Assembly: GCF_963678635.1 (NCBI RefSeq)
Contig: NC_087071.1
Coordinates: 23,140,013-23,204,012, forward strand
Length of the DNA: 64,000 nucleotides
Direction: 5' to 3'
Source of the DNA: Symsagittifera roscoffensis
Taxonomy: Eukaryota; Xenacoelomorpha; Acoela; Convolutidae
Shown here: positions 48,419 to 60,089 of the stretch, one piece after another
How the letters are laid out: each line of letters opens with the position of its first letter
Numbering within the stretch: position 1 is the stretch's first letter
Translations under genes and position numbers: made by a program
The notes under the pieces: generated by a model
Seen by the model: the letters and a program-made list of their open reading frames with translations, nothing else
What the model was told of the DNA's origin: nothing
The model's database searches: none

Positions 48419-48888
48419 TCAAGCAGCTTGCCTCCATCGCTGGTGGTTTTCTTGGTGGTTCGCTGACTGGAGTTCTTGGCTCAGAGGTTTCCTCAACCTC
48501 TTCGATGGTATTGGGTTCTCCACAGATCCCTCTTCCTCACAAGGAAAGACGAAATCATCGACTATTTTTGCCACATATCTAGAGTCAAGAAACTCGGGGT
48601 AGTTCATTCCCACATGCTCAGACACTTCCTCCATCATTTGCATGGTTCCAAGTTGGTTCTCTGTGATGGGAACTTGCGTCATATGATGTTCGTTGAAATC
48701 TTTCGCATCACCTCCACCAGGTGCCAGACTTGGATTGGGATGTCCATTCTAGGTAGAAAAACTCCAGACACTATTACTCTCACTTGGATTTGTACTCGGT
48801 CAGGCAAAAGTTCTACCGTGAACATAAGGTTGCTGTTTTGCACTGAGAAGATCATTTTGAGCAATAAGTTGAGAACAGAGTATAACAA
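48419..48888 (-). pseudogene. Left-arm copy of the inner palindrome gene, frameshifted
   Basis: Two minus-strand frames cover one former gene. 48,888-48,679 contains IFSVQNSNLMFTVELLPDRV and RMDIPIQVWH; 48,682-48,419 contains GTMQMMEEVSEHVGMNYPEF, DSRYVA and FPCEEEGS. One base is missing relative to the right arm just after EVMRK (GCGAAAGATTTC against GCGAAGAGATTTC), which throws the frame. Near the C-terminus another frame is rich in Glu and Pro (EEVEETSEP, TPVSEPPRKPP) and probably reflects the original end. No known domain recognised. It reads outward from the palindrome centre. Confidence 0.6.
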
Positions 48889-49004
48889 AATTTTTAGTTG
48901 AGATGGAAGTAATTGACGGTAGTTAAGTTGAAATTAAAGTATTTAGAGCTGAGAGGAGGTTGTTGATTGTAGTTAACTTGAAAATAAATTTTTTTTTTTT
49001 TTAG

Positions 49005-49640
49005 AGAAATGGGCACCTTCAGCTCGTTTGTGTGGGTATAACCAATCAGAATTGAATTTTCTTATTTGGATTGTAGTCGTGTCCAATCGGATTTTAGCTT
49101 CCTTTTATGGAACTCTCGTATAAAAGTCATGTTCAATGGAAACAAACATTTCAGTTTGGGTACTTTTTACACATTTTCGTTTCCAATCACAAAAAAATTT
49201 TCGTGATAGGAAACGAAAGTGTGTAAAAAGTACCCAAAATGGATCTTTGTTTCCAATTGTCTCCAATTCGTTTCCATGTGGGTGTAATCAATCAGAATTG
49301 ATTTTCCTTATTTGGATTGTAGTCGTGTCCAATCAGACTTCATCTTCCTCTTATGGAGTTCTTGTATAAAAGTCGTGTCCAATTGGTAACAAAATTTTTG
49401 TGTACTTTTCACACATTGTCGTTTCCGATCACTGAAATGTTTTTTTTTTGTGATTGGAAACAACAATGTGTAAATATCACCCAAAATGGAGTTTTGTTTC
49501 CAATTGGACACGACTTTTATACAAAACGTCTATAAAAGGAAGCTGAAACCTGATTGAGCACGACTACAATCCGAATAAGAAAAGTAAATTCTGATCGGTC
49601 ATACCATCACATTCGATTCCAAGGTGCCCATTTCTCTAAA
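49005..49640. promoter_or_regulatory. Palindrome centre with TATA-like motifs and nested hairpins
   Basis: The centre is built from direct and inverted copies of a short cassette: CCAATCAGAATTGA, GGATTGTAGTCGTG, GTATAAAAGTC and GGAAACAAA. Copies of TATAAAAGTC(A/G)TG occur near 49,120 and 49,365, and an inverted copy near 49,512. Two long hairpins are evident: GTACTTTTTACACATTTTCG against TGTGTAAAAAGTAC (49,155-49,245) and a related one at 49,395-49,475. TATA-like boxes facing outward relics on both sides suggest a former divergent promoter; this is inference. Confidence 0.5.
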
Positions 49641-49764
49641 CTAAAAGTCATCTTATTTTCAACATAACTACTATCAACAACCTCCTCTCTCAGCTCTAAA
49701 TACCTTAATTTCAACATATTTACCTTCAACTACTTCCCTCTCAACTAAAAATCTTTGTTGTACC

Positions 49765-50180
49765 TTGTATCTTTTTCTCAACGTATTACTCAAAATAATC
49801 TTCTCAGTGCAAAACAGCAACCTTTTGTTCTCGGTAGAATTTTTGCCTGATCTAGTACAAAATAAAGTGAGAGAACCAGTGTCTGCTGTTTTTCTAGCTA
49901 GAATGGACATCCCAACCCAAGTCTGGCACATGCTGGAGGTGATGCGAAGAGATTTCAACGAACATCATTTGACACAGAGAAGCAACTTCGAACCATGCAA
50001 ATGATGGAGGAAGTGTCTGAGCATGTGGGAATGAACTACCCCAAGAATCCTGACTCTAGATATGTGGCACAACCAGTCGATGAATTCCTCTTTCCTTGTG
50101 AGGAACAGGGATCTATGGAGAACACAACTACCAAAAAAGAGGATGAGGGGTTCTCTGAGCCAAGCACTCCAGTCAGCTAA
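49765..50180 (+). pseudogene. Right-arm copy of the inner palindrome gene, frameshifted
   Basis: Two plus-strand frames overlap: 49,765-50,004 (IFSVQNSNLLFSVEFLPDLV, RMDIPTQVWHMLEVMRRDFN) and 49,995-50,180 (MQMMEEVSEHVGMNYPKNPD, DSRYVAQPVDEFLFPCEEQG, SEPSTPVS). Relative to the left arm about 11 bases are missing just after NEHH, which breaks the frame. The left arm is broken at a different place, so the two copies were inactivated by independent indels after duplication. Reads outward from the palindrome centre. No recognised domain. Confidence 0.6.
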
Positions 50181-50399
50181 CCACCAAGACAACCACTGGC
50201 GATGGAGGCCAGACCAGCTTTGCGCTCCATTGAGAACTTGCAAAAATTTGAGAACTCAGCTGCTTGACAGCTCTTTGATTTGTAAATCATTTGGTTATTG
50301 TCTTTTGTTTTATAATTTACTTTCCTTTGCATCTTTTTTTTTATTTTAAAGAGATAAGAACAAAGATAAAAAGTAAGAAGTTATAGAAAATGTGTAATA

Positions 50400-51850
50400 C
50401 ACATTTTTGCACAAATCATATAAATTTTGCACTTTGCTTAACCCAAAACTTTTGCAAAATGGTAAAAAGAAATAAAACAATTTCGTCTTCTTCTAAAAAT
50501 TTTTCAGATCAATTTTTACAGAATTGATAGAAAACATCACAATTTTTATATACTTGATAAAAACATCATTACGTTTTTTTGCAACTTGCAGTGTTTTTCC
50601 TAAAATTATTCGCATACTCATTAAAACTATCAAAGAAAAACTTGCAAATTAAGGAAGTTTTCATCATAAGTATTTTGCATTTTAAAAAAAAAACAATTTT
50701 TTAACTTTTTTTTGCACTGTTAGAAATTAGAGTAAATTAATTTCTTTGTTTTGTTTTTGATCAAAAAGAAATCTACTTTTTGCATTTTTGTTGATCAAAA
50801 ACATAAAAAAAACATTTCATTAAATTAGGTAATAGCACTCGAAAATGTTGAAATTTATTGGCAACCATTTAGCACTTTTTTACATTAAAACTTTGCGTTT
50901 TTGCATTTGCATAAGAAAAAACAAGTTTGATTTTTGCATATGTTTTTCAAAAAATCATGAAAAAATTTGCATCATGCAAAAAATTTTCTCGGAAAATTTA
51001 GCATGCTTGTTCAAAAAAATCATTACAATTTTTGCATCTTGTGAAAAAAAGTAACAAATTTATTCATTGAAAAGCATTTAAAATGAAATATAACTATCTT
51101 TGACAAAATTTTCATAAGGAAACTTTCAAAAATTAATTAAAAAATTGATACGCTCACTATTTACAGAGCCAGAATAATAAAAAAAAACAATCAATTCTTT
51201 TGAACACATCAGATTCATATTTTGAGTTTTGAAGTTTTCGAGTTCTCTCTAAAAAAGCTGAGCCCAGTGTTTGTGTAGATGCAAGTTTTTGATTAGAACT
51301 TAGATAATGTTTTTTATTGTTACGCTTGGTGCTTTTTTAGCTCCTTTCCATCGTAAAGTACGCTGAACACCGCAAATAAGCTGATTGAATTCTTTCCCAC
51401 TTGAATCTAATCTGTGTTTGTACTAAGTGTAAAGACAACGATCACTTTCTTGTATTGATTTTTGTCTAATCGTTGAAGAATCTAGCAAAGAGATGCTACT
51501 TTAAAATTAAAGAAACTTGCAATTTTCAAGGAACAGAAAGAATCGTGAGTAGACACGCAATAAACTTGGGTTACGATGTATTTTTGGTAAAATTCGTTGA
51601 AATTAGAAAAAAAAATGTTTAATAATTTAATCCGAATAAAAGCTGGGAAAAGCTTGACACATAGCAGCTGTCATTGGGAAGAATGATTTTTGCAGAAACT
51701 GATGAGTTTATGTGGTAATTTTGTATCGCCTACGCAATTTCCATTGTGGGATACTTCATACAAAACCTTCCATATTTGGTACTACTTCCTTATAGGGAAA
51801 TCGCGATGACTCATACTGCTTACTTCCATTTTCATTTCTCTCATTTCTCC
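50400..51850. other. Right-arm AT-rich interval between coding relics
   Basis: Inverted counterpart of about 46,780-48,230 in the left arm. It is dominated by A/T runs and TTTTTGCAT or ATGCAAAAA motifs. Frames as long as 128 codons exist in the left-arm counterpart but are not kept open here, which argues against coding. No other structure seen. Confidence 0.55.
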
Positions 51851-51875
51851 TCATCTGATCAGCTTGTTTTCAAAA

Positions 51876-52375
51876 ATGTATTCAAGAAATTTTGATAGTC
51901 CCAATTATATTGAGTTTTCAAAAAATCAAAAAAAAGTTGTGAGATTTGTTTGGTACCGAAGATCCTACAAGAGGAAAAAATACTTCGAACCGTGCTTTCA
52001 ACTATTAAAATTAAATGATTTGGGTCAATTTGAAAGTCTCAACAAGTTTATTTTTGTGAAAAAGAAGGAGAAGCAATATCGGCAATCCGGAATACTGTTA
52101 TTCACGATGCTGAAAACCTTGGACTCGTACCTATATATGAAGTTAAACTTGGTGAAGAATCAACTTTGGATCAGGAGCTAAACATCTGTAAAAAAGTATA
52201 TGAAATATCATCATACAACGTGAGGAGGGTGTGTGTCACAATCAAGAACTACAATGTGAACAAGCCGCCCTACATTCAGATTCGACTCTTCACTGCAAAG
52301 GAAAATGAAGACTTCAAGCAAGAAGCATATGTCAACGCTATCCCAAATTTTGGGAGACTTAATGTGTGCTTATAA
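51876..52375 (+). pseudogene. Right-arm copy of the outer palindrome gene, near complete with one frame change
   Basis: From ATG 51,876 a frame reads MYSRNFDSPNYIEFSKNQKK, then the basic RRSYKRKKYFEPCFQ and NDLGQFESLNKFIFVKKKE. Near 52,060 the coding character moves to another frame, which runs to the TAA at 52,373-52,375 through AISAIRNTVIHDAENLGLVP, VKLGEESTLDQELNICKKV, VTIKNYNVNKPPYIQIRLF and NAIPNFGRLNVCL. The two together give about 165 codons. The frame change is shared with the left arm, so it predates the inverted duplication; a very short or unusual intron, or an upstream splice, remains possible. The frame passes through the palindrome boundary at 52,235 without interruption, marking this as the parental copy. 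Family not recognised. Confidence 0.55.
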
Positions 52376-52866
52376 GTTTAAGCCTCAGTAAAGCTTTTTA
52401 AGGTTTTGTATGTTTGAATTGACATAATATTGGTTCAAAACTGTTTTTTCTCGCTGAAGTCTATATTTAAAGCTATAATATCTGAAGAAAAATCAGACAA
52501 AACATTTAATTTAAATCAAATTAGCATGAAACATTAAACAATTATCAGTTTGTTATCCAGTTATTGCTTAAAAAATTACACAAAAACTTAATAAATTACT
52601 GTTTTTGTGTAAATTTAAGTAAGTTTTGTCTTATTTGAACAAAATTACAAACAAGAATATAGTTGATAACCGTATCAATTTTTTTTGAATTTATGTATTT
52701 TATTGGTTGTTTTCACTTTTTTTACCATAATTTGAGTTTTTGATTGGTTACATCAATTTTCCAAATGAGGGAAAATTTTTCATCGTGATTAATATGACAA
52801 ACTAAACTAAAAATGATAAAAACAATTCGAGCTTTTTAAACTTCTTTGTTTGTTTCGGTAAGAAAA
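52376..52866. other. AT-rich spacer
   Basis: About 490 bp downstream of the outer palindrome gene. No open frame, repeat or structured RNA stands out. Confidence 0.5.
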
Positions 52867-53281
52867 ATGTTTCCATCAAAAGCAATTTCAATGTCTGAAA
52901 TGGACATTCATCAAATTTTAAAATCAAAAAACTACAAGAATGGTGGACAGATGACGTTGATGGAGATTTTATTAGTTTTAACTTGTACAGAAACAGAGAA
53001 CGTTCAATAGTTTTGTTAAAAAGATGGAGAGGAGATTACAGAAAAAAGAGTACTACCAAATTTATCAACAATGTTTTTATTTAGAAGATTTAACTCAGAT
53101 TGAGTGGTCTATCAGTAATTATCAAAACAATGGAAGAACCTATAAAACAAAAATTGAAGATAAGAAACTATATTTCGATTATTGTTTTAAATTTGATGCA
53201 AATACAAAATCTAGATTTGTCAGAATATCTTTCAATCGATTATCTAAATTTAAAATACTTCCGATTGTGATGTTACAATAA
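52867..53281 (+). pseudogene. Small unrecognised gene relic with two frame changes
   Basis: Coding-like sequence begins at ATG 52,867 (MFPSKAISMSEMDIHQILKS), continues in a second frame as WWTDDVDGDFISFNLYRNRE and LLKRWRGDYR, and then in a third frame as KKEYYQIYQQCFYLEDLTQI to DANTKSRFVRISFNRLSKF, ending at the TAA of 53,279-53,281. The open part at 53,024-53,281 is 85 codons. Each stretch has protein-like composition and the breaks lie in AT runs, so a frameshifted pseudogene of about 135 codons is the simplest reading; introns are an alternative. It lies just outside the palindrome and has no counterpart on the left side. No family recognised. Confidence 0.4.
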
Positions 53282-56200
53282 ACACCAAAAATGAAACAAT
53301 AAAAACGTATATTTTGATAATTTTTTTTCACTGGTTAGAAATAGAACAAACCAATAAAATGTTGATCGAAATTTCAAAATTTGAATTGAGTAGAGAAAAA
53401 ATAATATATATCAGACAAGAAATCTAATTCATCTCACTTTGGTGTTAAATGTATATGTTAGTCATGTCAGAGAAGTTACAAAAAATTGACTGATTGTGAA
53501 GTTTGATAATTATAGTTTTGTTCTGATCTATAAAAAATTTAAAATCTGTGAATTCTTCATTCTGATTAGTTAATATCGCAATTATTACCTGTGAAGCAAT
53601 GCTCGATTATGGTTGGTTGATATCATAACAGATACAAATTCCTCATAAGGAAAGCTCGATTCTGATTGGTTGATACACTTGAAACTTCATGGTTAAATTG
53701 AATGATTTTTTCAGCTCGGTCAAATAGAATTTTATCCATTCTAATTTTCTTCCACGTTAAAAACAATTAGAAATACGTTTGCTGTTTTTATTCACTTTTA
53801 ATAATTTTTTTAGGCTATTCAATTGTACTCATCTAAAAATTTGGGTCATTTTAAATCTCCCATTTATTTTTTCTTTACTATTGAGATGCCATCAAGAAAC
53901 AGAATCGAAAGAATTGCATGACTTAAATGTGGCAGAGAATACACTCGCTTACACGCATCAAGACATCCTAGAACCTGTGGTGTTTTGATGTTTTCGGCTA
54001 TAATTTTTATTTTTATAGCAGCGAGGAAATCACCAATCATTTCAAGAAGAAGGATTGTCGACATAATGTGAAATTATGTGCTCAGCAGTCTCCAAACACA
54101 CTTCAAGAGAAAGTAAAAATATTTTTTTAATTAAAAACATAGAAATTAATATGAGTATTAATTTTTACTGAATCTGAAAAATCTATACAATTGTGATAAG
54201 TTAAGTAACAACTCTACAGTGTTTTCATCACAAAACCAGAACTGTCATTTAATTTTTTATTCAAAAGTTTTGATTGATGATAAAGACGGCAAAAGTCGAG
54301 TTCAAATTGTCGTGAAACTTTTCATGGAAATCGATCCAAAAAGCTTTAATCAACAGTAAAAATTCCCTTGGATGCAAGCTTGGGGAGACTTTGTTGCGAT
54401 AAATTTGTAGTAAAAGTGCATAACACACGCTAATGAGTAGTTAAGTGTTCGGTTAAAAATTGTATAACTTGGATTTTCAATTGGAAAAAGTTCATAGAGT
54501 AGAGCATTTTAAGCAGATAAAGGGGCTTGACTTATCAAGCGTTATGGTTTTCTACTAGTTTTTTTTGATGATTTCAGAGAAGAAATTGATCACTGACCTG
54601 GAAAAGATGAAAAAATGTAATTCTTTGCTAAATTTTGAAAGTTTCAAGATGATATTATGCATCATTCTCAACTAAAAATTTATTTTAATGCAGAAAATCA
54701 GATTTGAAACAGCAATACACAGTTATGAGGTTGAGAAAATCATTTAAAGACTTTTACCAAAGGATTTATGGCTTTAACTTTCTTTGGACAATTGAACGTT
54801 TGTTGAATCGATACGGTTTTCCAACTAAAATTCAGTTTTCATGTACAATTTTGTTCAAATTGGATTAAGTTGGAAGATAGTAGATGAAACAGAAACTGAG
54901 AAAATACTAAATTGAGGTAAAATTTTGATGTGGAAAGATTTTTTGAGAAAATAATATGGAGTTTGCTGAAATGTTCTAAACAAAATAGTACCCTAGCAGA
55001 ACCAAATATTGATTATTTGACATTAAAAGTAAAAAATTTCAATCAGACACAATGTAAAGATTTTGTTCTGGTTAGTTTTCTTTTCAATTAGAAAATTAGG
55101 TAGAACTTTAGAGTTTTTTGCTTAATACATTTCGGATAACTACACAATTGTTCCAGTGTGCACCTTATTTTCCTTTACCAAATCCAATTTTTGAGACGCG
55201 CTCTTTTAGAAATTGTAGTTTTTAGATGTAAGGGACTCGGTTTTCAGATTATAATCAATAGGGCTGCTTTTAATTTGTTCTAAAATCTCACCGTTAAAAT
55301 ACCATTTTTTTTTCTCATTTTTTACATTTGCTTCTGAATCCTTTATCTAGCCCAATTCTTTCTCAAAAATTTCCCAAAATTTCCCAAAAATTTCCAATAA
55401 GAATCAAAAATAAAAAGCAAAATATTGAATGATTTGCAAGAAAAGTGATAGTTAATGATTTGAAAAGTTGTGTTTTCCTCAAAAGTTGCTTAAAGTTTTA
55501 CTCAAACTATTTCTACAGAAAAATCATGAAAATTAGGTTTTAAAAGCAACAGAGATTATCAACTTTATGAAGAAGATTTTTTTGATTTTCTTTCATCATC
55601 TAATACAATTTTAAGAAAGATTTACCTCGATTTTGGTCAATTTTAGCAATAAACTGTTCATTTTTCATCATTAAAATGAAATTTTTAATTATTAACATGA
55701 AAAACTTCTCACAATTTGTAATTTTTGTACAAATTTGGGTAAATCATTGGGACAAAACTGAGGAGGAGTTGAATCATGAATTTTGATCTAAAAGTTTCAT
55801 GGAATATTGCTCTTAAGGTTCATTTGAATTGAGATTGTTGTTTGAGAATTTTGGGTAAATTTGATGATTTTTACTTTTTTTTCTCAAAAATTACGATTAA
55901 TTTTACTACTTTCCGGAAGTTTCAATATTGATTCTGTTTTTATGAGCTTTCTTTTTAGTATTGAGAGCACTTTATAACCCACTTTTTAGCTCAAATTATG
56001 GTAAGCGTTGTCATATTTCAAAAATTTGAGGAAAAAAAACAGTTTCAAACTCTGTACGTAAGTATATTTTTTCAAATAGATCAGAAGCAACAATAAATTA
56101 ACCAAAATTATGAGACTTCTGCAATTTTTTTCGAAAAACTTGAAATTTTTGCAATTTTTTCCAAATACTTAGAAGTTTTAAAGTTTTTTTCCCAAAAAAC

Positions 56201-56602
56201 ATTTGAGTTGTTTCGAAATTTCAGTAGGTTACAAAATATATTCAGGTAGATCAAAAGTATGAGTAACTAATGAATTGTTATTAGATTGAATTATAACAAA
56301 CCTTATCGTATTTTGATGTTTTTTTTGAAAAACTTCTGTGAAAAAAATTCCAAGATATTGCCCAAAAACTCTTACCATTGACTCACCATGTACCTTAACT
56401 TCATAATCTACACGTAATTAACCTTTGATATTTAGTTAGATAACGGGCGCCGAAATTTTTGCGAAAAACTTGACATTTCCACACAAAACCCGAAAATTTA
56501 TTTTGTCTTACCATTCTCTCACCATCACACCAACCATGAAACCTTACCATTGGTATTCCCTATCCTAATACATTGTAGACTCTTTTCCATATCTTAATAC
56601 AT
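53282..56602. other. AT-rich gene-poor stretch
   Basis: No convincing gene over about 3.3 kb. Three copies of a TGATT(A/G)GTT(A/G)ATA-type motif (about 53,562, 53,613 and 53,657) form a loose repeat. A short frame ending at 53,988 contains ETESKELHDLNVAENTLAYT and might be a terminal exon remnant, followed by TTTTTATAG and QRGNHQSFQEEGLS near 54,017; neither is supported elsewhere. Around 55,365-55,395 TTTCCCAAAAT is repeated three times. Confidence 0.4.
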
Positions 56603-56657
56603 AGCATGGCTGACCGGAAAACTATAACGTATCTTAATACATGGGGTCAGCCATGCT
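56603..56657. repeat. Perfect 13-bp inverted repeat within a TATCTTAATACAT repeat
   Basis: AGCATGGCTGACC (56,603-56,615) and GGTCAGCCATGCT (56,645-56,657) are exact reverse complements with a 29-base loop. TATCTTAATACAT occurs directly before the left arm and again before the right arm, and a variant TATCCTAATACATT lies near 56,562. It resembles the tip of a small foldback element or a structured RNA. Confidence 0.75.
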
Positions 56658-57727
56658 CCCCCTGACTACCTCCAACATCTACTACTCATAAAGAAGTTCT
56701 ACAAACTTGGCAAACACTGTGAAAATTGGTTTTGACTATATTTTATCAAGTAAGATGTTAACTAGTTGGTGTACCAGATATTTCGAAACCTGAAAAACCT
56801 AAAAACCTAAGTTTTATCATGGTTTGAACTTTTTTGCTGGAAGGATTTTGAAAAAAAAAATTACAATTAGTGGTGAAATATCTATCTGATACGTGAACTA
56901 TGAACTAATTGACTCTTTTTGCTTTACGCGATTCTATTATTCTACTGATAGATTTTTTTTGCGCTTAAATACTATAATGTTGAGCCCATGCTAAATGTTT
57001 TCTGAAGGACTGACAGTAGTCCAGGCATTTTTCTTCGTTCTCAATGAAATTTTCTTGACAGATCCAAGAGCTCAAGGTTTTTTATCTCCTTAGTTGGCTA
57101 CAGTCTCTTAAGTAATGAGGAATTTTTGTTCATCATTCTTGTTAACGTCTCGAGTTAACAGAAGTAACTATTTTAAAAAGAATTGTAACTGTTTTCAGAG
57201 CTATGAAAAAACTGATGAGTGCTCCTTGATCGATAGCCACCATGAAACATCCAGAGTTTTCATATTTATCCAGAATGCAAAATGAGGAAATTTGGAAGTT
57301 GTTCAATCATATAACCGCAAATGAGAACGCTTCAATTTCAAAAAAGCTAGCAATTGGTGCATGCCAGAGGGCTTGAAAGTTATTAAATTTGTACTGAGTG
57401 CTGCTTTTTTGGCTCCTGCCGTTATCATGAGAGCTGGTTTGGGGTTTTTACTTAAGAGTTTTTTCGTTTGATGATCAACTCCATGGTAGTGAAATTGAAA
57501 TTTGTTTAAAAAAAACCGCCAGAAATTTTAAAATTGTTGCCTTTTAACTTCTTATTCAAATTGCGGTAGGTCAATTAATCTGTTAAATAAGTCAATTGGG
57601 TACTTATTGGGTTGATGAAACAAAAGCAGAAGTATATAAAAAAATCTTTTTCAGTTGTTGAGACAACCATTGAAATGAAATGTCCTTACTGATAAAGAAC
57701 AAGTTCACTTAAACGCTATTAAGTTGC
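56658..57727. other. AT-rich gene-free stretch
   Basis: I see no open frame with coding character, tandem repeat or hairpin of note across this kilobase. Confidence 0.4.
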
Positions 57728-57920
57728 TCAATTTGAGATATCATGTTCAAGCGCCTTGGCGAAAAAAAAAATTGGTGCCTGTCAGTCTTTGTATAAGAAT
57801 TGGGATCAGCTACTTCTAATTTAGGGTCAACCAATCTCGTAAGCACATGATGAAGCTTTACTTCAGCATTTTTAAGACGATCAAATTGAGGAATCATCTT
57901 CAAGCGCAGTGTCGAAATGA
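57728..57920. repeat. Diverged ~160-bp local duplication
   Basis: TTGAGATATCATGTTCAAGC at about 57,734 is echoed by TTGAGGAATCATCTTCAAGC at about 57,886, each followed by GC-richer sequence leading to GTGTCGAAA or TTGGCGAAA. The minus-strand frame of 64 codons over this interval contains both copies (MIPQFDRL and MISQIEQL). It may be a decayed repeat-containing exon or a simple duplication. Confidence 0.45.
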
Positions 57921-60089
57921 AATTTTAGATCCAAATAAACTCCTTTGTGTAGCGTCTATACTGAATTTTTCTCGAAAAACGCTTGTGTTACAGGCAATTG
58001 CGATACTGTTTGTTTCAAAAAAGATTCATTTTATTATTCTTTTCACAAAAAAATAGTATAAACAAAAACCTTCTGATTGATAATTTTTTTCAGAAACCAA
58101 TATAATAATCGATAACATGATACTGACCACGGTCACTTCAGAAAACTGTTTTTTTAACGCAGCTGCATGTCTTAGAGCACCTCAAGAAACCTTTAATTAG
58201 ACAATTCATTCGCCCGCAGGGGATTATTTTTAAAATTAGCAAAAACAATAATTCGTTCGTCAAAATGATGCACACTTTAGAACCAAAGAACAGTAACGTA
58301 TTTGATCAATCTGAGTTTAGCCGAAAATTGTTTTTGCATAGCCCGCTGGATTTTTTCCTAAAATCAAACTTTGAGTCTCGTTTTTGCAGAGACATAATAT
58401 CAAAGTTTTATACTTTTTTTTCATTCAGAATGACGAATGATATCAAAGTTTTATGGTGGATTCAATAATTTCAACTGAAGCTGGAAAAATATCAAACTCA
58501 ATTGTCTGGTGTTGATTTGAAGTTCTCTAGCTGAAGTTAAAATCAAAACCAGGCAACTGATTTTGATAATTTCCCAGTTCTAATTAAGCGTCATGACTCC
58601 GTCACGAAAAATTTGATAACATTCCTAATTTCCAACAAAATTATGCATCGCATTTCGTCGAGTTGTTTACTCTGAAAAAAAGTAGCTTCCAAAGTTGATT
58701 AATAAGTGTTGTCGTTCTGTAACAATTAGCATTTATTCTAATTGCAACTGGACCTTGAAGTGTCCTAGATTACAAAATCCAAGCCGACAACATTCAAAGC
58801 ATTTTTTAAGTTTTCGGTTTTGTGATTCAACAAGCTGCTACAATTTCGTTGGCGAAAAACTGACTAATTCACATTAGTAGCAGTTTAAGACCAATAGAAA
58901 CTGAAGATCAACTTTCAAAACAAAGACAAATTTGATTTTGGAAATGGAAAGAAAAGTTTTAGACCCAAAAACTCATAACAGGAAAACATAGCTTTTCTTT
59001 GTTGTACAAACAAAAAACTATCAGAAAACTTAAAAGAATATTCAGAAAAAAATGGTAGATACAGCTAGCTAATAAGGTTTTTGGTTTCACTAACAATGTT
59101 TGAGCATGGTAAGAAACTGTTCCCAACGACAAATTAATACTAGTTGGTTTATCGCCAAAACATTTGAAACGAGTTTTTCTCAAAAGCTTCAAAAGTCCTT
59201 AATTAAAATATATGTCAAAATCATTTAAATTATACATACATTTTCAAAAAAAGCTCAATGGTAACTGATAAACAAAATTGAGGCTGTCTCATATATTGAA
59301 TATATGTAACGTTCAATGATATAGAAGATCAAACAATTACCAATTTTTCCACTAACAACATCACATGTCTTTAAATATCTTTTAAAATATTAGGAAACTA
59401 TTTTTTTTGAAGTTGCCTTTTTGATCTTCAAAATAAAATGTGTTAGGGTTGCTGAAACCTCAATGATCAATGGGAAACAAAATTCGTACAGTGCGACAAA
59501 AAATTTATATAGGTTAAGATTTTTTGGAACGAAAGCTCCGTACCTATTGGTTGGACCTTTTTAAATAAAAACCGAAGACATAGCAAAAAGCTTCTCTCAA
59601 TTCAATAATCACTTCTCTGGTTTTTAGACTCTAGGACCTCTAAGGTGGAAGATATTTTTTCTGACCTTTTTCCGAGATATCAAGTTGAGCTTTGAAATTT
59701 TTTGTGTTTATCGTTTAATTGTGTTTTCTCTAGAAAATGTGTGATCCTGAACCAATTCACTTGATTATTTGAGATTTTGACTTTTTTGGCAGTGTTAAGC
59801 AAAAACACGCTAGGTTAAAATTGGTTTCGAAGTCTTCAATTTCCGCTTCAGCCAGAAAAAAAAAACAAAAAGCTCCAACGAAAGTTTTTGACAAAATTGC
59901 CGTTCATTTTTTTGGCCAATTTCTTTCATCAATTTGCAAGGCTAGTGTTTCTTCAAGCCATTACTATTCTTCATTTTTTTTAGTCTTCCATCAAACACAA
60001 AAGAAATTGACAAAAACCAACTTTTATAATTTCGAAATCAGATCAGTGATCGAAACTCTTTTTGTTTCTAAATACGTTTCCAAAAAAAA
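57921..60089. other. AT-rich gene-free stretch
   Basis: Several frames of 60-77 codons occur (58,265-58,468, 58,695-58,877, 58,959-59,192), but none has a homologous partner or splice context in the window. The plus-strand frame at 59,821-60,174 overlaps the end of the minus-strand gene at 60,090 and is discounted. Confidence 0.45.

Larger units (their letters stand above)
46395..52235. repeat. Giant imperfect palindrome, arms ~2.9 kb
   Basis: Sequence from 46,395 rightwards is matched in reverse complement from 52,235 leftwards. Paired landmarks sum to about 98,630: the outer ATG (46,747 and 51,876), the start of the MMEEVSEHVGMNYP segment (about 48,640 and 49,998), and GAAATGGGCACC with its inverse (about 49,010 and 49,627). 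The centre is near 49,315. Arms are diverged by substitutions and indels, so the duplication is not new. Similarity ends near 46,395, where the left side continues with unrelated sequence. Between coding relics the arms are AT-rich with many TTTTTGCA/TGCAAAAA runs. Confidence 0.9.
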
